Shown: positions 33,628 to 43,600, counted from the first letter of the stretch. The stretch is 64,000 bases of DNA from Curtobacterium sp. L6-1 (GCF_018885305.1 NZ_CP076544.1:496001-560000); one strand, 5' to 3'. Notes: a model not told the origin generated them from the sequence alone. Made by a program: numbers and translations.

Positions 33628-33716
33628 GGCGGGGTGGGAGGACGCCCGGGACCCGGGGAACGGCGACGGCCCGGCAGCCCGTCGGGTCCGGGGAGCGCGG
33701 TCGCGGTCGACGACGC

Positions 33717-33770
33717 TTGTCGGCCAGCCCGGGCAACCCGTACCATGGTGGAACGGACCGAATCGATTCG
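33717..33770 (+). promoter_or_regulatory. Exporter promoter with candidate TetR operator
   Basis: TTGTCG (33717-33722), 18-nt spacer, TACCAT (33741-33746). A perfect 12-bp palindrome CGAATCGATTCG (33759-33770) lies just downstream of the predicted start point. Such a site would block transcription when bound. The adjacent divergent TetR gene is the obvious candidate ligand-responsive repressor. Confidence 0.6.
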
Positions 33771-33815
33771 AGCGGCCGATCCCACCCCACTCGACCCCCT
33801 TCGGAGGATCTCGCC

Positions 33816-35072
33816 GTGTCCGCCCCCGCGACCACCGGTCCGCTCACCGTCGTCAAGCACCCCGGTGACTCGTTGACCCGCGCCCAGCGCCTCGTCTACG
33901 TCTTCGTGCTCGGCGCCCTCACCGCACTCGGGCCGTTCACGATCGACCTGTACCTGCCGGCGTTCCCGTCGCTCGAGCGGGACCTCGGCATCTCCGAGGG
34001 GGCCGTCCAGCTCACCCTCACCGCGACGACCCTCGGGTTCGCGATCGGGCAGCTGCTCGTGGGGCCCTGGAGCGACAAGGTCGGCCGTCGTCTGCCGCTC
34101 ATCATCGCGACGAGCCTGCACGTGACCGCCTCGGTCTGCGCGGCGCTGGCCCCGAACGTCGAGGTGCTCGCACTGTTCCGCGTGCTGCAGGGCATGGGCG
34201 CCGCGGCCGGTGGTGTCGTCGCGATGGCCACGGTCCGCGACCTCTTCGGCGGCAAGCCCCTGGTCCGGATGCTCTCGCGGCTCGCGATGGTGAACGGCCT
34301 CGCACCGATCCTCGCGCCGCTCATCGGCTCGCAGATGCTGCGGTTCTTCCCGTGGCGCGGCATCTTCGTGTTCCTCGCCTGCTACGGCCTGGCGGTCGTC
34401 ATCGCGTCGATCCTGCTCATCATCGAGACCCTGCCGAAGGAGCGTCGCCAGGAGAACGGCCACTCCACGATCGGGCAGCGGTACAAGGCCCTGTTCTCGG
34501 ACCGGATCTTCGTCGGCGTCGCCCTCATCGGGGCGATGGTGTTCAGCGGGCTGTTCTCGTACCTCAGCGCGTCGCCGTTCCTGTTCCAGGAGGTGTTCGG
34601 CCTCGACCCACAGCAGTACGGGCTCCTCTTCGCGGTGAACTCGGTCGGCGTCGTGCTCGGCGTGCAGATCTCGGCGCGGCTCGCGCAGCGCGTGGGACCG
34701 CAGTGGATCCTCGCCGCGTCGACCGCGACGCTGTTCCTGGCCTCGGTGACCATCGTCGTGCTCGACCAGCTCGGTGCCGGGCTCGTCGGGGTGCTCGTCC
34801 CGCTCTGGTTCTACATCGCGGCCTGCGGGTTCTCGTTCCCGCTCGTCCAGGTGATCGGGCTCGCGTCGCACGGCAAGGAGGCCGGCACCGCCGCCTCGCT
34901 CCTCGGCGCGCTCAACTTCGGGGTGGCGGGGCTCATCTCGCCCGTGGTCGGTCTGCTCGGCATCACGCGGGCGACTCCGATGGCGGCCGTCATGGGCACG
35001 ACGGCGTTCGTCGCGATCCTGCTGCTGTGGTTCCTGGTGCGGCCGAAGACCGTCCCGGCACTGACGCACTGA
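33816..35072 (+). CDS. Bcr/CflA family multidrug efflux MFS transporter
   Basis: A 418-aa, 12-transmembrane exporter. The N-terminus has LVYVFVLGALTALGPFTIDLYLPAFPS, the classic Bcr/CflA segment-1 pattern. Motif A is GPWSDKVGRRLPL and VLQGMGAAAGGVVAMATVRDLF follows. GTG start with GGAGGA 8 nt upstream. Family members expel chloramphenicol, bicyclomycin, sulfonamides and similar compounds; the real substrate here is unknown. Regulation by the adjacent TetR protein is inferred. Confidence 0.92.
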   Translation: MSAPATTGPLTVVKHPGDSLTRAQRLVYVFVLGALTALGPFTIDLYLPAFPSLERDLGISEGAVQLTLTATTLGFAIGQLLVGPWSDKVGRRLPLIIATSLHVTASVCAALAPNVEVLALFRVLQGMGAAAGGVVAMATVRDLFGGKPLVRMLSRLAMVNGLAPILAPLIGSQMLRFFPWRGIFVFLACYGLAVVIASILLIIETLPKERRQENGHSTIGQRYKALFSDRIFVGVALIGAMVFSGLFSYLSASPFLFQEVFGLDPQQYGLLFAVNSVGVVLGVQISARLAQRVGPQWILAASTATLFLASVTIVVLDQLGAGLVGVLVPLWFYIAACGFSFPLVQVIGLASHGKEAGTAASLLGALNFGVAGLISPVVGLLGITRATPMAAVMGTTAFVAILLLWFLVRPKTVPALTH

Positions 35073-35101
35073 CGCACTGGCGGTCGTCCGCGCGGCGGGT
35101 G

Positions 35102-35743
35102 TCAGCGGTGCGAGAGTCCCGCGGCCTCGGCGACGACGAGGCAACCGACCGTCAGCGCGGCGAGCGTCCCGATGACCACGAGCGCCACCGGCTGCTCGTA
35201 CCAGGTCCGGAGGCCGGGCCACCGTCGCGCGAACTCGCGCATCGACATCGGCTTCGGCAGCCGGGTGGTCCGCACGTCGAGCGCCTCCACGAGTCGGTCG
35301 ACCCCCTCGTCGCCCCACATGTCGGCACGGACGCGGAACAGCGCCTCGCCGGCGGGGTCGAGGGCCACGAGCTCCCGGCTCGTCCGCTCGGCCACGGCGC
35401 CGTGCGTCGTCGCGAGCACGAGCTCGGCGACGCCGGACCGTGAGAACGTGCGGTTCCCGGTGACCGCGCCGCGCACCGTGACACGGTCGTCGTGCACGGC
35501 GACGAAGGCGGTCCGCAGTCGGAGGAACAGGGCGAGGACCACGGCGCCGAGCAGGAGCACGAGCGCACCGACGACGAGCCAGCGCCCGGTCGGCACGGCG
35601 ACCCAGACGACGGCGACCGCGATCGGCACGGCGGAGAAGACGATGCTCAACGCCGTCGAGCGCACCAGTGCTGCGCGCGGTCGCACGATCGTCTCCACGG
35701 TGCTCCTGTCGAGCGGTGTCGCTCGCGCCGTCACGTCCCCCAC
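35102..35743 (-). CDS. PH-domain membrane protein
   Basis: A 213-aa protein with two transmembrane segments near residues 28-75. A bacterial PH-like domain follows (LRLRTAFVAVHDDRVTVRGAVTGNRTFSRSGVAELVLAT), then a third transmembrane segment near the C-terminus (PVALVVIGTLAALTVGCLVVAEAAG). Homologues in actinobacteria are annotated PH domain-containing; the function is unknown. It is convergent with the exporter gene, 29 nt apart. Confidence 0.75.
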   Translation of the reverse strand: MGDVTARATPLDRSTVETIVRPRAALVRSTALSIVFSAVPIAVAVVWVAVPTGRWLVVGALVLLLGAVVLALFLRLRTAFVAVHDDRVTVRGAVTGNRTFSRSGVAELVLATTHGAVAERTSRELVALDPAGEALFRVRADMWGDEGVDRLVEALDVRTTRLPKPMSMREFARRWPGLRTWYEQPVALVVIGTLAALTVGCLVVAEAAGLSHR

Positions 35744-36017
35744 GGCAGGTCTCCTCGTCCCCGGACTGCACGGCCACGGCGAGAGCGCCGGTCCCGCGAC
35801 GGCGCCCCTGCCGTCCGATGCTGGTCGAGCCGTCCGGGTCCCTCCGGCGAGCTCGTAGCGGTCAGCATAGGGGACCGTCGCCGGTGGGCACAGGGTGCTG
35901 GCCGCTTTCCGGATCGTCCGCGCCGGACGGGGCGCGCGGCGGTCCGCAGCCTGCGGGACCGGACGCGGGGCGGGCCTCCTGGCCGGTCGGACGGAGGACG
36001 CAGTGGGCCACAGGCGA

Positions 36018-36046
36018 CGAGACCCCCGCCGGTGGCGGGGGTCTCG
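36018..36046 (-). terminator. Terminator of tRNA-Ser
   Basis: A 13-bp perfect hairpin (arms 36018-36030 and 36034-36046) 30 nt downstream of the tRNA 3' end on the minus strand. Confidence 0.7.
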
Positions 36047-36076
36047 GGTGCCGGACCGCGGGTCCGGTTCGTGCTG

Positions 36077-36161
36077 CGGAGGATGGGGGATTCGAACCCC
36101 CGAGGGCTTGCACCCAACACGCTTTCCAAGCGTGCGCCATAGGCCACTAGGCGAATCCTCC
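36077..36161 (-). tRNA. tRNA-Ser (anticodon GGA)
   Basis: An 85-nt class II tRNA. The acceptor stem is GGAGGAT/ATCCTCC, the anticodon stem CACGC/GCGTG carries loop TTGGAAA (anticodon GGA), and a long variable arm and T-arm GGGGGTTCGAATCCCCC follow. The CCA tail is not encoded. It reads UCC/UCU codons. Confidence 0.95.
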
Positions 36162-36202
36162 GGGCGTCACCTCGCGGTGACGACACCCCATGGTACAGGT
36201 CT

Positions 36203-36221
36203 CCGGGGGTGCTCACGACCA
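36203..36221 (-). promoter_or_regulatory. Shared 19-bp element upstream of tRNA-Ser
   Basis: On the minus strand GTGGTCGTGAGCACCCCCG lies 8 nt before a TACCAT -10 hexamer. The identical 19-mer occurs 19 kb away at the same relative position upstream of tRNA-Pro. Likely part of a tRNA promoter or stringent-control element. Confidence 0.6.
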
Positions 36222-36267
36222 CCAGCGTCCTCACGGCCCCTCCGGAGGTCCGTGCACACGCGAGGTC

Positions 36268-36273
36268 TACCCT
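36268..36273 (+). promoter_or_regulatory. -10 hexamer TACCCT, leaderless pta
   Basis: Ends 7 nt before the GTG at 36281; no Shine-Dalgarno. Confidence 0.5.
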
Positions 36274-36280
36274 GGGGAAC

Positions 36281-38419
36281 GTGTCGACCCGCATCTACAT
36301 CACGTCAGCAGAAGGACACACCGGCAAGAGCACCGTCGCCCTCGGGGTGCTCGAGACCCTCGCCCGCACGGTCGGGCGCGTGGGGGTGTTCCGTCCGGTC
36401 GCGCGGTCGGTCGACGAGCCGGACTACGTGCTCGAGCTCCTGCTCCAGCACACCGCCGTCGACATCCCCTACGACGACGCGGTCGGGGTGACCTACGACG
36501 ACGTGCACTCGGACCCAGACGCCGCCCTCGCGACGATCCTCACGCGCTTCGCCGGGGTCGAGCGCCGCTGCGACGCGGTCGTCGTCCTCGGCTCCGACTA
36601 CACGGACGTCGGCAGCCCGACCGAGCTGTCCTTCAACGCGAAGGTCGCGGCGAACCTCGGCGCGCCGGTCCTCCTCGTGCTCGGCGGACGGGACTCGGCC
36701 GAACGCGGAGCCCGGTCGGCCGACGACATGGGGCAGGTGGCCGACGTCACCACGAGCGAGCTCCGGGCCGAGCACGCGCAGCTCCTCGGCGTCGTCGTGA
36801 ACCGCGCCGACCCGGACGCCCTCGACGCGATCGTCACGCACGTCGGCACCGCCGTGCACGACCACCACCCGGATGCGCCGGTCTGGGCCATCCCGGAGGA
36901 CGCCGTCCTGGTCGCCCCGACCGTGCGGGCACTGCTCGCCGCGACCGGTGCCACGCTCGTGCGCGGTGACGAGGCGCTCCTCGACCGCGAGGCACTCGGC
37001 ACCGTCGTCGCCGGCATGAGCATGGAGAACGTGCTGCCCCGGCTCATCGAGGGCGGCATCGTCGTGGTGCCGGGGGACCGCAACGACGTCCTCATCGCAA
37101 CGCTCCTCGCCAACGAGTCCGAGACCTTCCCGAGCCTGGCCGGCGTCATCCTCAACGGCGGGTTCGAGACGGCACCGCAGGTCTCCCGGCTGCTCGAGGG
37201 CCTGTCGAGCTCGCTGCCGATCGCGCAGAGCGACCTCGGCACGTACGACACCGCCCTGCGGATCACCCAGACCCGGGGTCGCCTGGCCGCCGACTCGCCC
37301 CGCAAGGCCGACCTCGCGCTCGCGTTGTTCGAGCGGCACGTCGACGCCGAGGCGCTGCTCGCCCGACTGCAGCTCACGCCGTCCGGGGTCGTCACGCCGC
37401 TCATGTTCGAGCACGGCCTGATCGACCGGGCGCGTGAGCACCGCAAGCACATCGTCCTGCCCGAGGGTGACGACGACCGCATCCTCCGGGCCGCGTCGAC
37501 GCTGCTGCAGCGGCAGGTGTGCGACCTGACGATCCTGGGCGACCCGGCGGCCGTCACCGCCCGGGCGACCGAACTCGGCCTCGACCTCGAGGGCGCCCAG
37601 CTCCTCTCGCCGTTCGACCCCGAGCTGCGCGAGCGGTTCGCGCAGGAGTACACCGCCCTCCGCGCGCACAAGGGGATGAGCGTCGAGCTCGCCCGCGACA
37701 CCGTCACCGACGTGTCGTACTTCGGCACGCTCATGGTGCAGCTCGGCCTGGCGGACGGCATGGTCTCCGGCGCCAAGCACACCACGGCACACACCATCCG
37801 GCCGTCGTTCGAGATCATCAAGACCCGCCCGGACACCTCGATCGTGTCGAGCGTCTTCCTCATGGCGCTCGCCGACCGGGTCCTCGTCTACGGCGACTGC
37901 GCGGTCATCCCCGACCCGACGAGCGAGCAGCTGGCCGACATCGCGATCTCCTCCGCCGAGACCGCGACCCAGTTCGGCATCGAGCCGCGGGTGGCGATGC
38001 TCAGCTACTCCACCGGCGACAGCGGATCGGGCGCCGACGTCGACAAGGTGCGTGCCGGTACGGCCTTCGTCCGCGAGCGACGCCCCGACCTGCTCGTCGA
38101 GGGCCCGATCCAGTACGACGCCGCCGCCGACCCCACGGTGGCGAGCACGAAGATGCCCGGGTCGCCCGTGGCCGGTCAGGCGACGGTGTTCATCTTCCCG
38201 GACCTCAACACCGGCAACAACACGTACAAGGCCGTCCAGCGGTCCGCCGGCGCGGTCGCGATCGGGCCGGTGCTGCAGGGGCTCCGCAAGCCGATCAACG
38301 ACCTGTCCCGCGGCGCACTCGTCAGCGACATCGTCAACACCGTCGCCATCACCGCCATCCAGGCCGGCACCGCGGCCCCGACCCCCGCCGAACCCCGCAC
38401 AGAAAGCGACCCCTCGTGA
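36281..38419 (+). CDS. pta: Phosphate acetyltransferase (long form)
   Basis: A 712-aa Pta that interconverts acetyl-CoA and acetyl phosphate. The N-terminal P-loop/CobQ-like domain has IYITSAEGHTGKSTVALGVL, the middle is a DRTGG-type regulatory domain, and the PTA_PTB catalytic domain from about residue 385 includes KHIVLPEGDDDRIL, KTRPDTSIVSSVFLM and FPDLNTGNNTYKAVQRSAGA. The GTG at 36281 fits the leaderless promoter and family N-termini better than an earlier GTG at 36209. It overlaps ackA by 4 nt. Confidence 0.95.
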   Translation: MSTRIYITSAEGHTGKSTVALGVLETLARTVGRVGVFRPVARSVDEPDYVLELLLQHTAVDIPYDDAVGVTYDDVHSDPDAALATILTRFAGVERRCDAVVVLGSDYTDVGSPTELSFNAKVAANLGAPVLLVLGGRDSAERGARSADDMGQVADVTTSELRAEHAQLLGVVVNRADPDALDAIVTHVGTAVHDHHPDAPVWAIPEDAVLVAPTVRALLAATGATLVRGDEALLDREALGTVVAGMSMENVLPRLIEGGIVVVPGDRNDVLIATLLANESETFPSLAGVILNGGFETAPQVSRLLEGLSSSLPIAQSDLGTYDTALRITQTRGRLAADSPRKADLALALFERHVDAEALLARLQLTPSGVVTPLMFEHGLIDRAREHRKHIVLPEGDDDRILRAASTLLQRQVCDLTILGDPAAVTARATELGLDLEGAQLLSPFDPELRERFAQEYTALRAHKGMSVELARDTVTDVSYFGTLMVQLGLADGMVSGAKHTTAHTIRPSFEIIKTRPDTSIVSSVFLMALADRVLVYGDCAVIPDPTSEQLADIAISSAETATQFGIEPRVAMLSYSTGDSGSGADVDKVRAGTAFVRERRPDLLVEGPIQYDAAADPTVASTKMPGSPVAGQATVFIFPDLNTGNNTYKAVQRSAGAVAIGPVLQGLRKPINDLSRGALVSDIVNTVAITAIQAGTAAPTPAEPRTESDPS

Positions 38420-39612
38420 GCGCAGCCCTCGTCGTCAACTCCGGTTCGAGTTCCTTCAAGTACCAGCTGATCGAACTCGAGGACGAGCGCACCCTCGCCT
38501 CCGGCCTGGTCGAGCGCATCGGCGAGTCCACCGGGTCGTGGAAGCACACCAACGCGCTGACGGGGGAGACCTCGTCGAACGACTCGGCCGAGGTGCCCGA
38601 CCACGCCGCCGGGTTCCAGGCGATGATCGACGCGTTCGGTAAGGTCGGACCGTCCTTCGACGAGCACCCGCCGGCCGTCGTCGGACACCGGGTCGTGCAC
38701 GGCGGCACCCGGTTCGACGCCGCCACGATCGTCACCGACGAGGTCGAGCAGCAGATCGACGACCTGTCGAGCCTGGCGCCGCTGCACAACCCCGCGAACC
38801 TCGAGGGAATCCGCGCCGCCAAGCAGGTCTTCGCTGACGTCCCGCACGTCGCCGTCTTCGACACCGCGTTCCACCAGACCATGCCGCCGCACGCCTACAC
38901 GTACGCGATACCGGCCGACCTGGCCGAGGAGCACCAGATCCGTCGCTACGGCATGCACGGCACGAGCCACAAGTACGTCTCCGAGCAGGTCGCGGTGTTC
39001 CTCGACCGCCCGCTGTCCGAGCTGAAGACGATCGTGCTGCACCTCGGCAACGGCGCGTCGGCGGCGGCGATCGACGGCGGTCGCTCGATCGAGACCTCGA
39101 TGGGCCTCACCCCGCTCGAGGGCCTCGTCATGGGCACCCGCTCCGGCGACCTCGACCCCGCCGTGCTCATCCACCTGCACCGCGAGGCCGGGATGTCCTT
39201 CGACGACCTCGACACGATGCTCAACAAGCGGTCCGGGCTGCTCGGCCTCACCGGCAGCGGCGACATGCGCGACGTGCAGGACGCCGCCACCAAGGGCGAC
39301 GAGACGGCCGAGGCGGCGCTCGCCGTGTACCGGCACCGCATCCGCCGCTACGTCGGCGCCTACACCGCCCAGCTCGGCGGTCTCGACGCGGTCGTCTTCA
39401 CCGCGGGCGTGGGGGAGAACAACGCCCTGCTGCGCCGGCGCGTGCTCGCCGGCCTCGAGCACCTCGGCATCGAGGTCGACGCCGACCGCAACGAGCTCCA
39501 CAGCAAGGAGGCGCGACGGATCTCCACGGACGGCTCACGCGTCGCGGTCCTCGTGGTCCCGACGAACGAGGAACTCGAGATCGCGCGCCAGTCCGCGGCC
39601 GTCGCGCTCTGA
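38416..39612 (+). CDS. ackA: Acetate kinase
   Basis: A 398-aa ASKHA-fold kinase that makes ATP and acetate from acetyl phosphate. Motifs: VVNSGSSSFKYQLIE at the N-terminus, GHRVVHGG, VFDTAFHQTMP, LGNGASAAAI and FTAGVGENNALLRRRV. GTG start overlapping the pta stop by 4 nt. A 22-bp hairpin terminates the operon. With acs at 60 kb, both overflow and scavenging routes for acetate are encoded. Confidence 0.97.
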   Translation: MSAALVVNSGSSSFKYQLIELEDERTLASGLVERIGESTGSWKHTNALTGETSSNDSAEVPDHAAGFQAMIDAFGKVGPSFDEHPPAVVGHRVVHGGTRFDAATIVTDEVEQQIDDLSSLAPLHNPANLEGIRAAKQVFADVPHVAVFDTAFHQTMPPHAYTYAIPADLAEEHQIRRYGMHGTSHKYVSEQVAVFLDRPLSELKTIVLHLGNGASAAAIDGGRSIETSMGLTPLEGLVMGTRSGDLDPAVLIHLHREAGMSFDDLDTMLNKRSGLLGLTGSGDMRDVQDAATKGDETAEAALAVYRHRIRRYVGAYTAQLGGLDAVVFTAGVGENNALLRRRVLAGLEHLGIEVDADRNELHSKEARRISTDGSRVAVLVVPTNEELEIARQSAAVAL

Positions 39613-39625
39613 GACCCGCCCCCTG

Positions 39626-39672
39626 ACGGACGGGAGGCCCACCACCGGACCGGTGGTGGGCCTCCCGTCCGT
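39626..39672. terminator. Bidirectional terminator between ackA and the NAD(P)H-binding protein gene
   Basis: A 22-bp perfect stem (39626-39647 with 39651-39672) and 3-nt loop between convergent genes; one of the strongest hairpins in the window. Confidence 0.82.
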
Positions 39673-39689
39673 GACGGTGGTCGCCTCGG

Positions 39690-40364
39690 TCAGCCGAGCG
39701 CGCGCAGGGCAGCCGGAACGGGGACGTCGCCGCTGGTGACCTCGAACTGCTGGCCGACCGCGGAGTCGTCGAGCAACGCGTGCAGGACCACCGCCGCCAC
39801 GTCGGCGCGGGGGATCGAGCCGCGCGGGACGGTCCGGCCCACGGTGACCGTGCCCTGCGGGGGTGTGTCGAGCAGGGCGCCCGGGCGGACGATCGTCCAC
39901 CGGAACCGGCGCATCCGCACGTTGGCGTCCGCCTCAGCCTTGGCGCGGAGGTAGACCTGGAAGACGGCGTCCTCGTCCTCGGCGGGCAGCTTCGCCGCCT
40001 CCGGGTCGTACGCGTCGGCGCCCATCGCCGAGACCATCACGTAGCGCTCGATGTCCAGGCGGACCGCGGCCTCGGCGAGCAGCACGGCGGCATCTCGGTC
40101 CACGGAGAGCTTCCGTTCGGCGCCGCTGCCCGGCCCGGCGCCGGCGGCGAAGACCACCGCGTCGACCCCGCGCAGCCGCAGGGCGAGCTCATCCTCGGAC
40201 AGCTGCTCGAGGTCCGCCACGAGCGCCTTCGCTCCCGTCTGTTCGACGTCGGAGACGTGGGCGGGGTTGCGGACGATGCCGATGGCGTCGTGACCGGCTT
40301 CGGTGATGAGGCGTTCGAGGATCAGGGCGATCTGCCCGTGACCTCCGGCGATGGCGATCTTCAT
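39690..40364 (-). CDS. NAD(P)H-binding atypical SDR protein
   Basis: A 224-aa Rossmann protein. The glycine motif GGHGQIALILERLI at residues 7-20 and RNPAHVSDVEQTGAKALVADLEQ resemble NmrA/BVR-B-like SDRs. YVMVSAMGAD and FRWTIVRPGALLD are also typical of this group (YwnB/CsaA-type). No catalytic Tyr-Lys pair is evident. The ATG at 40364 is family-consistent; the frame upstream is SRP RNA antisense. It may reduce flavin/quinone or serve as a redox sensor. Confidence 0.82.
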   Translation of the reverse strand: MKIAIAGGHGQIALILERLITEAGHDAIGIVRNPAHVSDVEQTGAKALVADLEQLSEDELALRLRGVDAVVFAAGAGPGSGAERKLSVDRDAAVLLAEAAVRLDIERYVMVSAMGADAYDPEAAKLPAEDEDAVFQVYLRAKAEADANVRMRRFRWTIVRPGALLDTPPQGTVTVGRTVPRGSIPRADVAAVVLHALLDDSAVGQQFEVTSGDVPVPAALRALG

Positions 40365-40391
40365 GGGTTCGATGCTGCTCCTTCCGTCCGG

Positions 40392-40397
40392 TAGAGT
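40392..40397 (+). promoter_or_regulatory. -10 hexamer TAGAGT of the SRP RNA
   Basis: TAGAGT lies 6-7 nt before the predicted 5' end of the SRP RNA. Confidence 0.6.
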
Positions 40398-40403
40398 GTT
40401 CAG

Positions 40404-40500
40404 CGGCTCCTCACGTGACGCCATCCAGGCCAACTCCCCCAGGGCGGAAACGCAGCAAGGGTAACCGGGCTCTGGCGGGTGCGTGAGGAGTCTTCTTCGT
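40404..40500 (+). ncRNA. ffs: Signal recognition particle RNA (small, 4.5S-like)
   Basis: About 97 nt. The terminal helix CTCCTCAC (40406-40413) pairs with GTGAGGAG (40483-40490). The apical domain holds the conserved GGGCGGAAACGCAGCAAGGG with GGAA tetraloop and the symmetric loop for Ffh binding. A T-rich TCTTCTTCGTTT follows. It works with Ffh and FtsY in co-translational membrane targeting. The location just before dnaX is common in actinobacteria. Confidence 0.93.
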
Positions 40501-40570
40501 TTCCAGGGACGGTTCGCCACGGCGACCGGGGCTGTGTCGGTTCCGTGCGTGAGGAGTCTTCTTCGTTTCC
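40479..40570 (+). repeat. 26-bp direct repeat of the SRP RNA 3' end
   Basis: The last 26 nt of the SRP RNA region (40479-40504) are repeated perfectly at 40545-40570, with 40 nt between. The copy includes the 3' half of the terminal helix and the T-rich tail. It resembles the short duplication left when elements integrate into small-RNA 3' ends, or it acts as a second terminator-like sequence. Confidence 0.75.
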
Positions 40571-40624
40571 GGAACGGGCTTCCGCGCTTGTGGACGACGG
40601 TGCCGACGTGTCGGCGGCGCCGAC

Positions 40625-40630
40625 TACCCT
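40625..40630 (+). promoter_or_regulatory. -10 hexamer TACCCT, leaderless dnaX
   Basis: Ends 6 nt before the GTG at 40637; no Shine-Dalgarno. Confidence 0.55.
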
Positions 40631-40636
40631 GGTCGC

Positions 40637-43600
40637 GTGGTCACCGCCCTGTATCGCCGTTACCGGCCCGAGAACTTCGCCGAACTCATCGGTCAGTCGC
40701 AGGTGACGGACCCGCTCCGCACCGCGCTCCGGACGAACCGCGTCAACCACGCCTACCTGTTCAGCGGCCCGCGTGGCTGCGGCAAGACCACGTCGGCCCG
40801 CATCCTCGCCCGCTGCCTGAACTGTGCCGAGGGCCCGACCGACACCCCCTGCGGCGTCTGCCCCAGCTGTGTCGAGCTCGCACGCGGCGGCGGTGGTTCC
40901 CTCGACGTGATCGAGATCGACGCCGCCAGCCACAACGGCGTCGACGACGCCCGCGACCTCCGCGACCGCGCCGTGTTCGCGCCGGCCCGCGACCGCTACA
41001 AGATCTTCATCCTCGACGAGGCCCACATGGTCACGCCGCAGGGCTTCAACGCCCTGCTCAAGCTCGTCGAGGAGCCGCCGGAGCACGTCAAGTTCATCTT
41101 CGCGACCACCGAGCCCGAGAAGGTCATCGGCACCATCCGGTCGCGGACCCACCACTACCCGTTCCGTCTCGTCCCGCCGGCCACCATGCTCGAGTACATC
41201 GAGCAGCTGTGCGCGCAGGAGTCCGTCTCCGTCGCGCCGGGCGTGTTGCCCCTCGTCGTCCGGGCCGGCGGCGGGTCCGTCCGCGACACGCTGTCCCTGC
41301 TCGACCAGCTCATGGCCGGCAGCGAGGACGGCGCGATCGCGTACGAACGAGCGGTCGCACTCCTCGGCTACACCGACGCCGCGCTGCTCGACGACGTCGT
41401 GGACGCCCTCGCCGTCGCCGACCCCGCGTCCGCGTTCTCCGCGATCGACCGGGTCGTGCAGACCGGGCAGGACCCGCGACGCTTCGTCGAGGACCTGCTC
41501 GAACGCCTCCGTGACCTCATCGTCGTCGCGGCCACGAACGAGAGCGCCGGAGCCGTCCTCCGCGGCATCTCGCCCGAGGAGCTCGACACGATGTCCCGGC
41601 AGGCCGCCGTCTTCGGCGCGACCGCACTGTCCCGCGGCGCCGACATCGCCAACCGAGCCCTCACCGAGATGACCGGCGCCACGTCACCGCGACTGCACCT
41701 CGAGCTGATGGTGGCGCGCATGCTCGTGCCCGAGGCCGACGACACCCAGCGCGGAGCCCTCGCCCGGGTGGAGCGACTCGAGCGCCGTGTCGGCGTCGGC
41801 GACGCCGGCGGGCACCAGGCCGGTCCCGCCGACCTGCCGGTCGCCGCACCGCAGCAGCCGTCCGCGGCGGCCGTGTCAGCGGCACCGCAGCAGCAGTCCG
41901 CCCAGGGTGCCCGGAGCGCGGCACCGGCCGCGCCGTCCGACGGCGCCCGGACCCCGGCACCGTCGCAGGCCGCCGGCACCGTGACCGCCGGCACCGCACC
42001 GGCACGGGACGACCAGCAGTCCTCCGCGGACGCGGGTGACGCGGCGCGGAGCGCAGCGGCCTCGTGGGCCGCGGCGGTCCCCGCGGACGCCCCGGAGGCG
42101 GCAGCCGGCCCCGGCGCACCGGCATCGGCATCGTCCGGGGACACCGCGCGTGCGGCTGCCCGACCGGAGACGGCTCCCGCGGCTCCGTCCGCTTCCGCTC
42201 CCACCTCCGCCGACGGCGCGCCCTCCGCGCCGGGTGGCCAGGCCTCACCGTCCTCGACCGGTGTCGGCACCGTCATCGGGGACGAGCCGGCCGTCCGTCC
42301 GGTCACCCCTGTCGGCCTCCAGCAGATGCGGGACACCTGGCCGCAGATCGTCGAGCACGTCCAGCACGCCAAGCGCTCCGCGTGGGCCGTCGTCGCGACC
42401 GCGCAGGTGACCGCGCTGCGGGACGACGTCCTCACCCTGACGTTCCCGAGCCAGCAGGACGTCGCGTCGTTCAAGGAGATGAGCGACCCGCACACGAGCG
42501 TCAGTGAGCACCTGCGAAGCGCGATCCTCGACATCCTGGGCTTCCGCGTGAAGTTCGTGGCGCGAGGACCGGCGACCGGTGCCCCCACCGCGGGCGCCGG
42601 ACGGCAGCAGACCGCTCCGGCCCAGGCGTCGTCGGCTCCGACCGCTCCGGCCCAGGCGTCATCGGCTCCGACCGCTCCTGCGCAGACCGCACCGGCGCCG
42701 GCCCAGAACGCTCCGACTCAGAGCGCTCCGGCCCAGAGCGCTCCCGGTCGGTCGACGTCGTCGCCGGACGGTCCGGGCACGCCGGACCACGGCACACTCG
42801 GTGCAACGGCGGCTCCGGCTCGACCGCAGGGGAGCGGCACGCTCGGCGCGTCGTCGCCGCAGCAGGACGAGCAGCCGGCTGCACCCGAGAACGGGGCATC
42901 GGCGACCGACCGATCCGGACGGTCGGAACGCCCGTCGGGAGCGACGCCTCCCGACGCTCCGGCCCGTCCCGAGCAGCAGTCCCAGGACCGGGAGACCGCC
43001 GTTCCCGGACGCCCGGACCAGGAGCACCAGGGCCATGGCCCGGACCACCCGAGCCAGGACCGCCCGGCAGCGCAGGCCCCCGCACCCGCCGCGCCGCAGG
43101 ACTCGGGCCCCGTCACGGAGTGGGCGGTCGCGACCATCCCGGTGACGGACCCGACCGCCGGCGCCGTCCCCGAGCACGTCGAGCCCTCGTGGGGGGCTCC
43201 GTTCGGCGTCGTCCCGGGCGACGCCGCCGTCGCGCCGGTCGAACCCCGGTCGACGCAGCCCGCCCCGCCGAACCCGTCGGCCGCCTCGTCCGACGACGGT
43301 GGCGGTCCCGACGCTGCCGGACGCGCGCCCGCCGGTGCCGCACGTCCGTCCGGAGCGCAGGCCGCGCCTCCCGTCCGGACCGGCGGGCACGACGGCGGCG
43401 GCTCGCCGGCCGGCCCCGTTCCGGTCGACGACTACCCGCTGGACGACGAGCCGTACGACGACGGCGCGCCCTTCCCGGACCCGGGACCGCGCGGCGGACG
43501 AGCCGCGCCGTCGGCACACCCGCGTCGGCAGGACCCGGCTCCGGCCGTGCCGCAGCAGCCTGCCCAGGCCGCGCCGACGCAGGCCGCGCCGACGCAGGCC

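Noticed and set aside
32729..33856. Long N-terminal extension of the TetR regulator
   Set aside because: The extension is made of (SAAPP)n from the DNA repeat; ATG 33310 has a strong Shine-Dalgarno and yields a normal TetR length.
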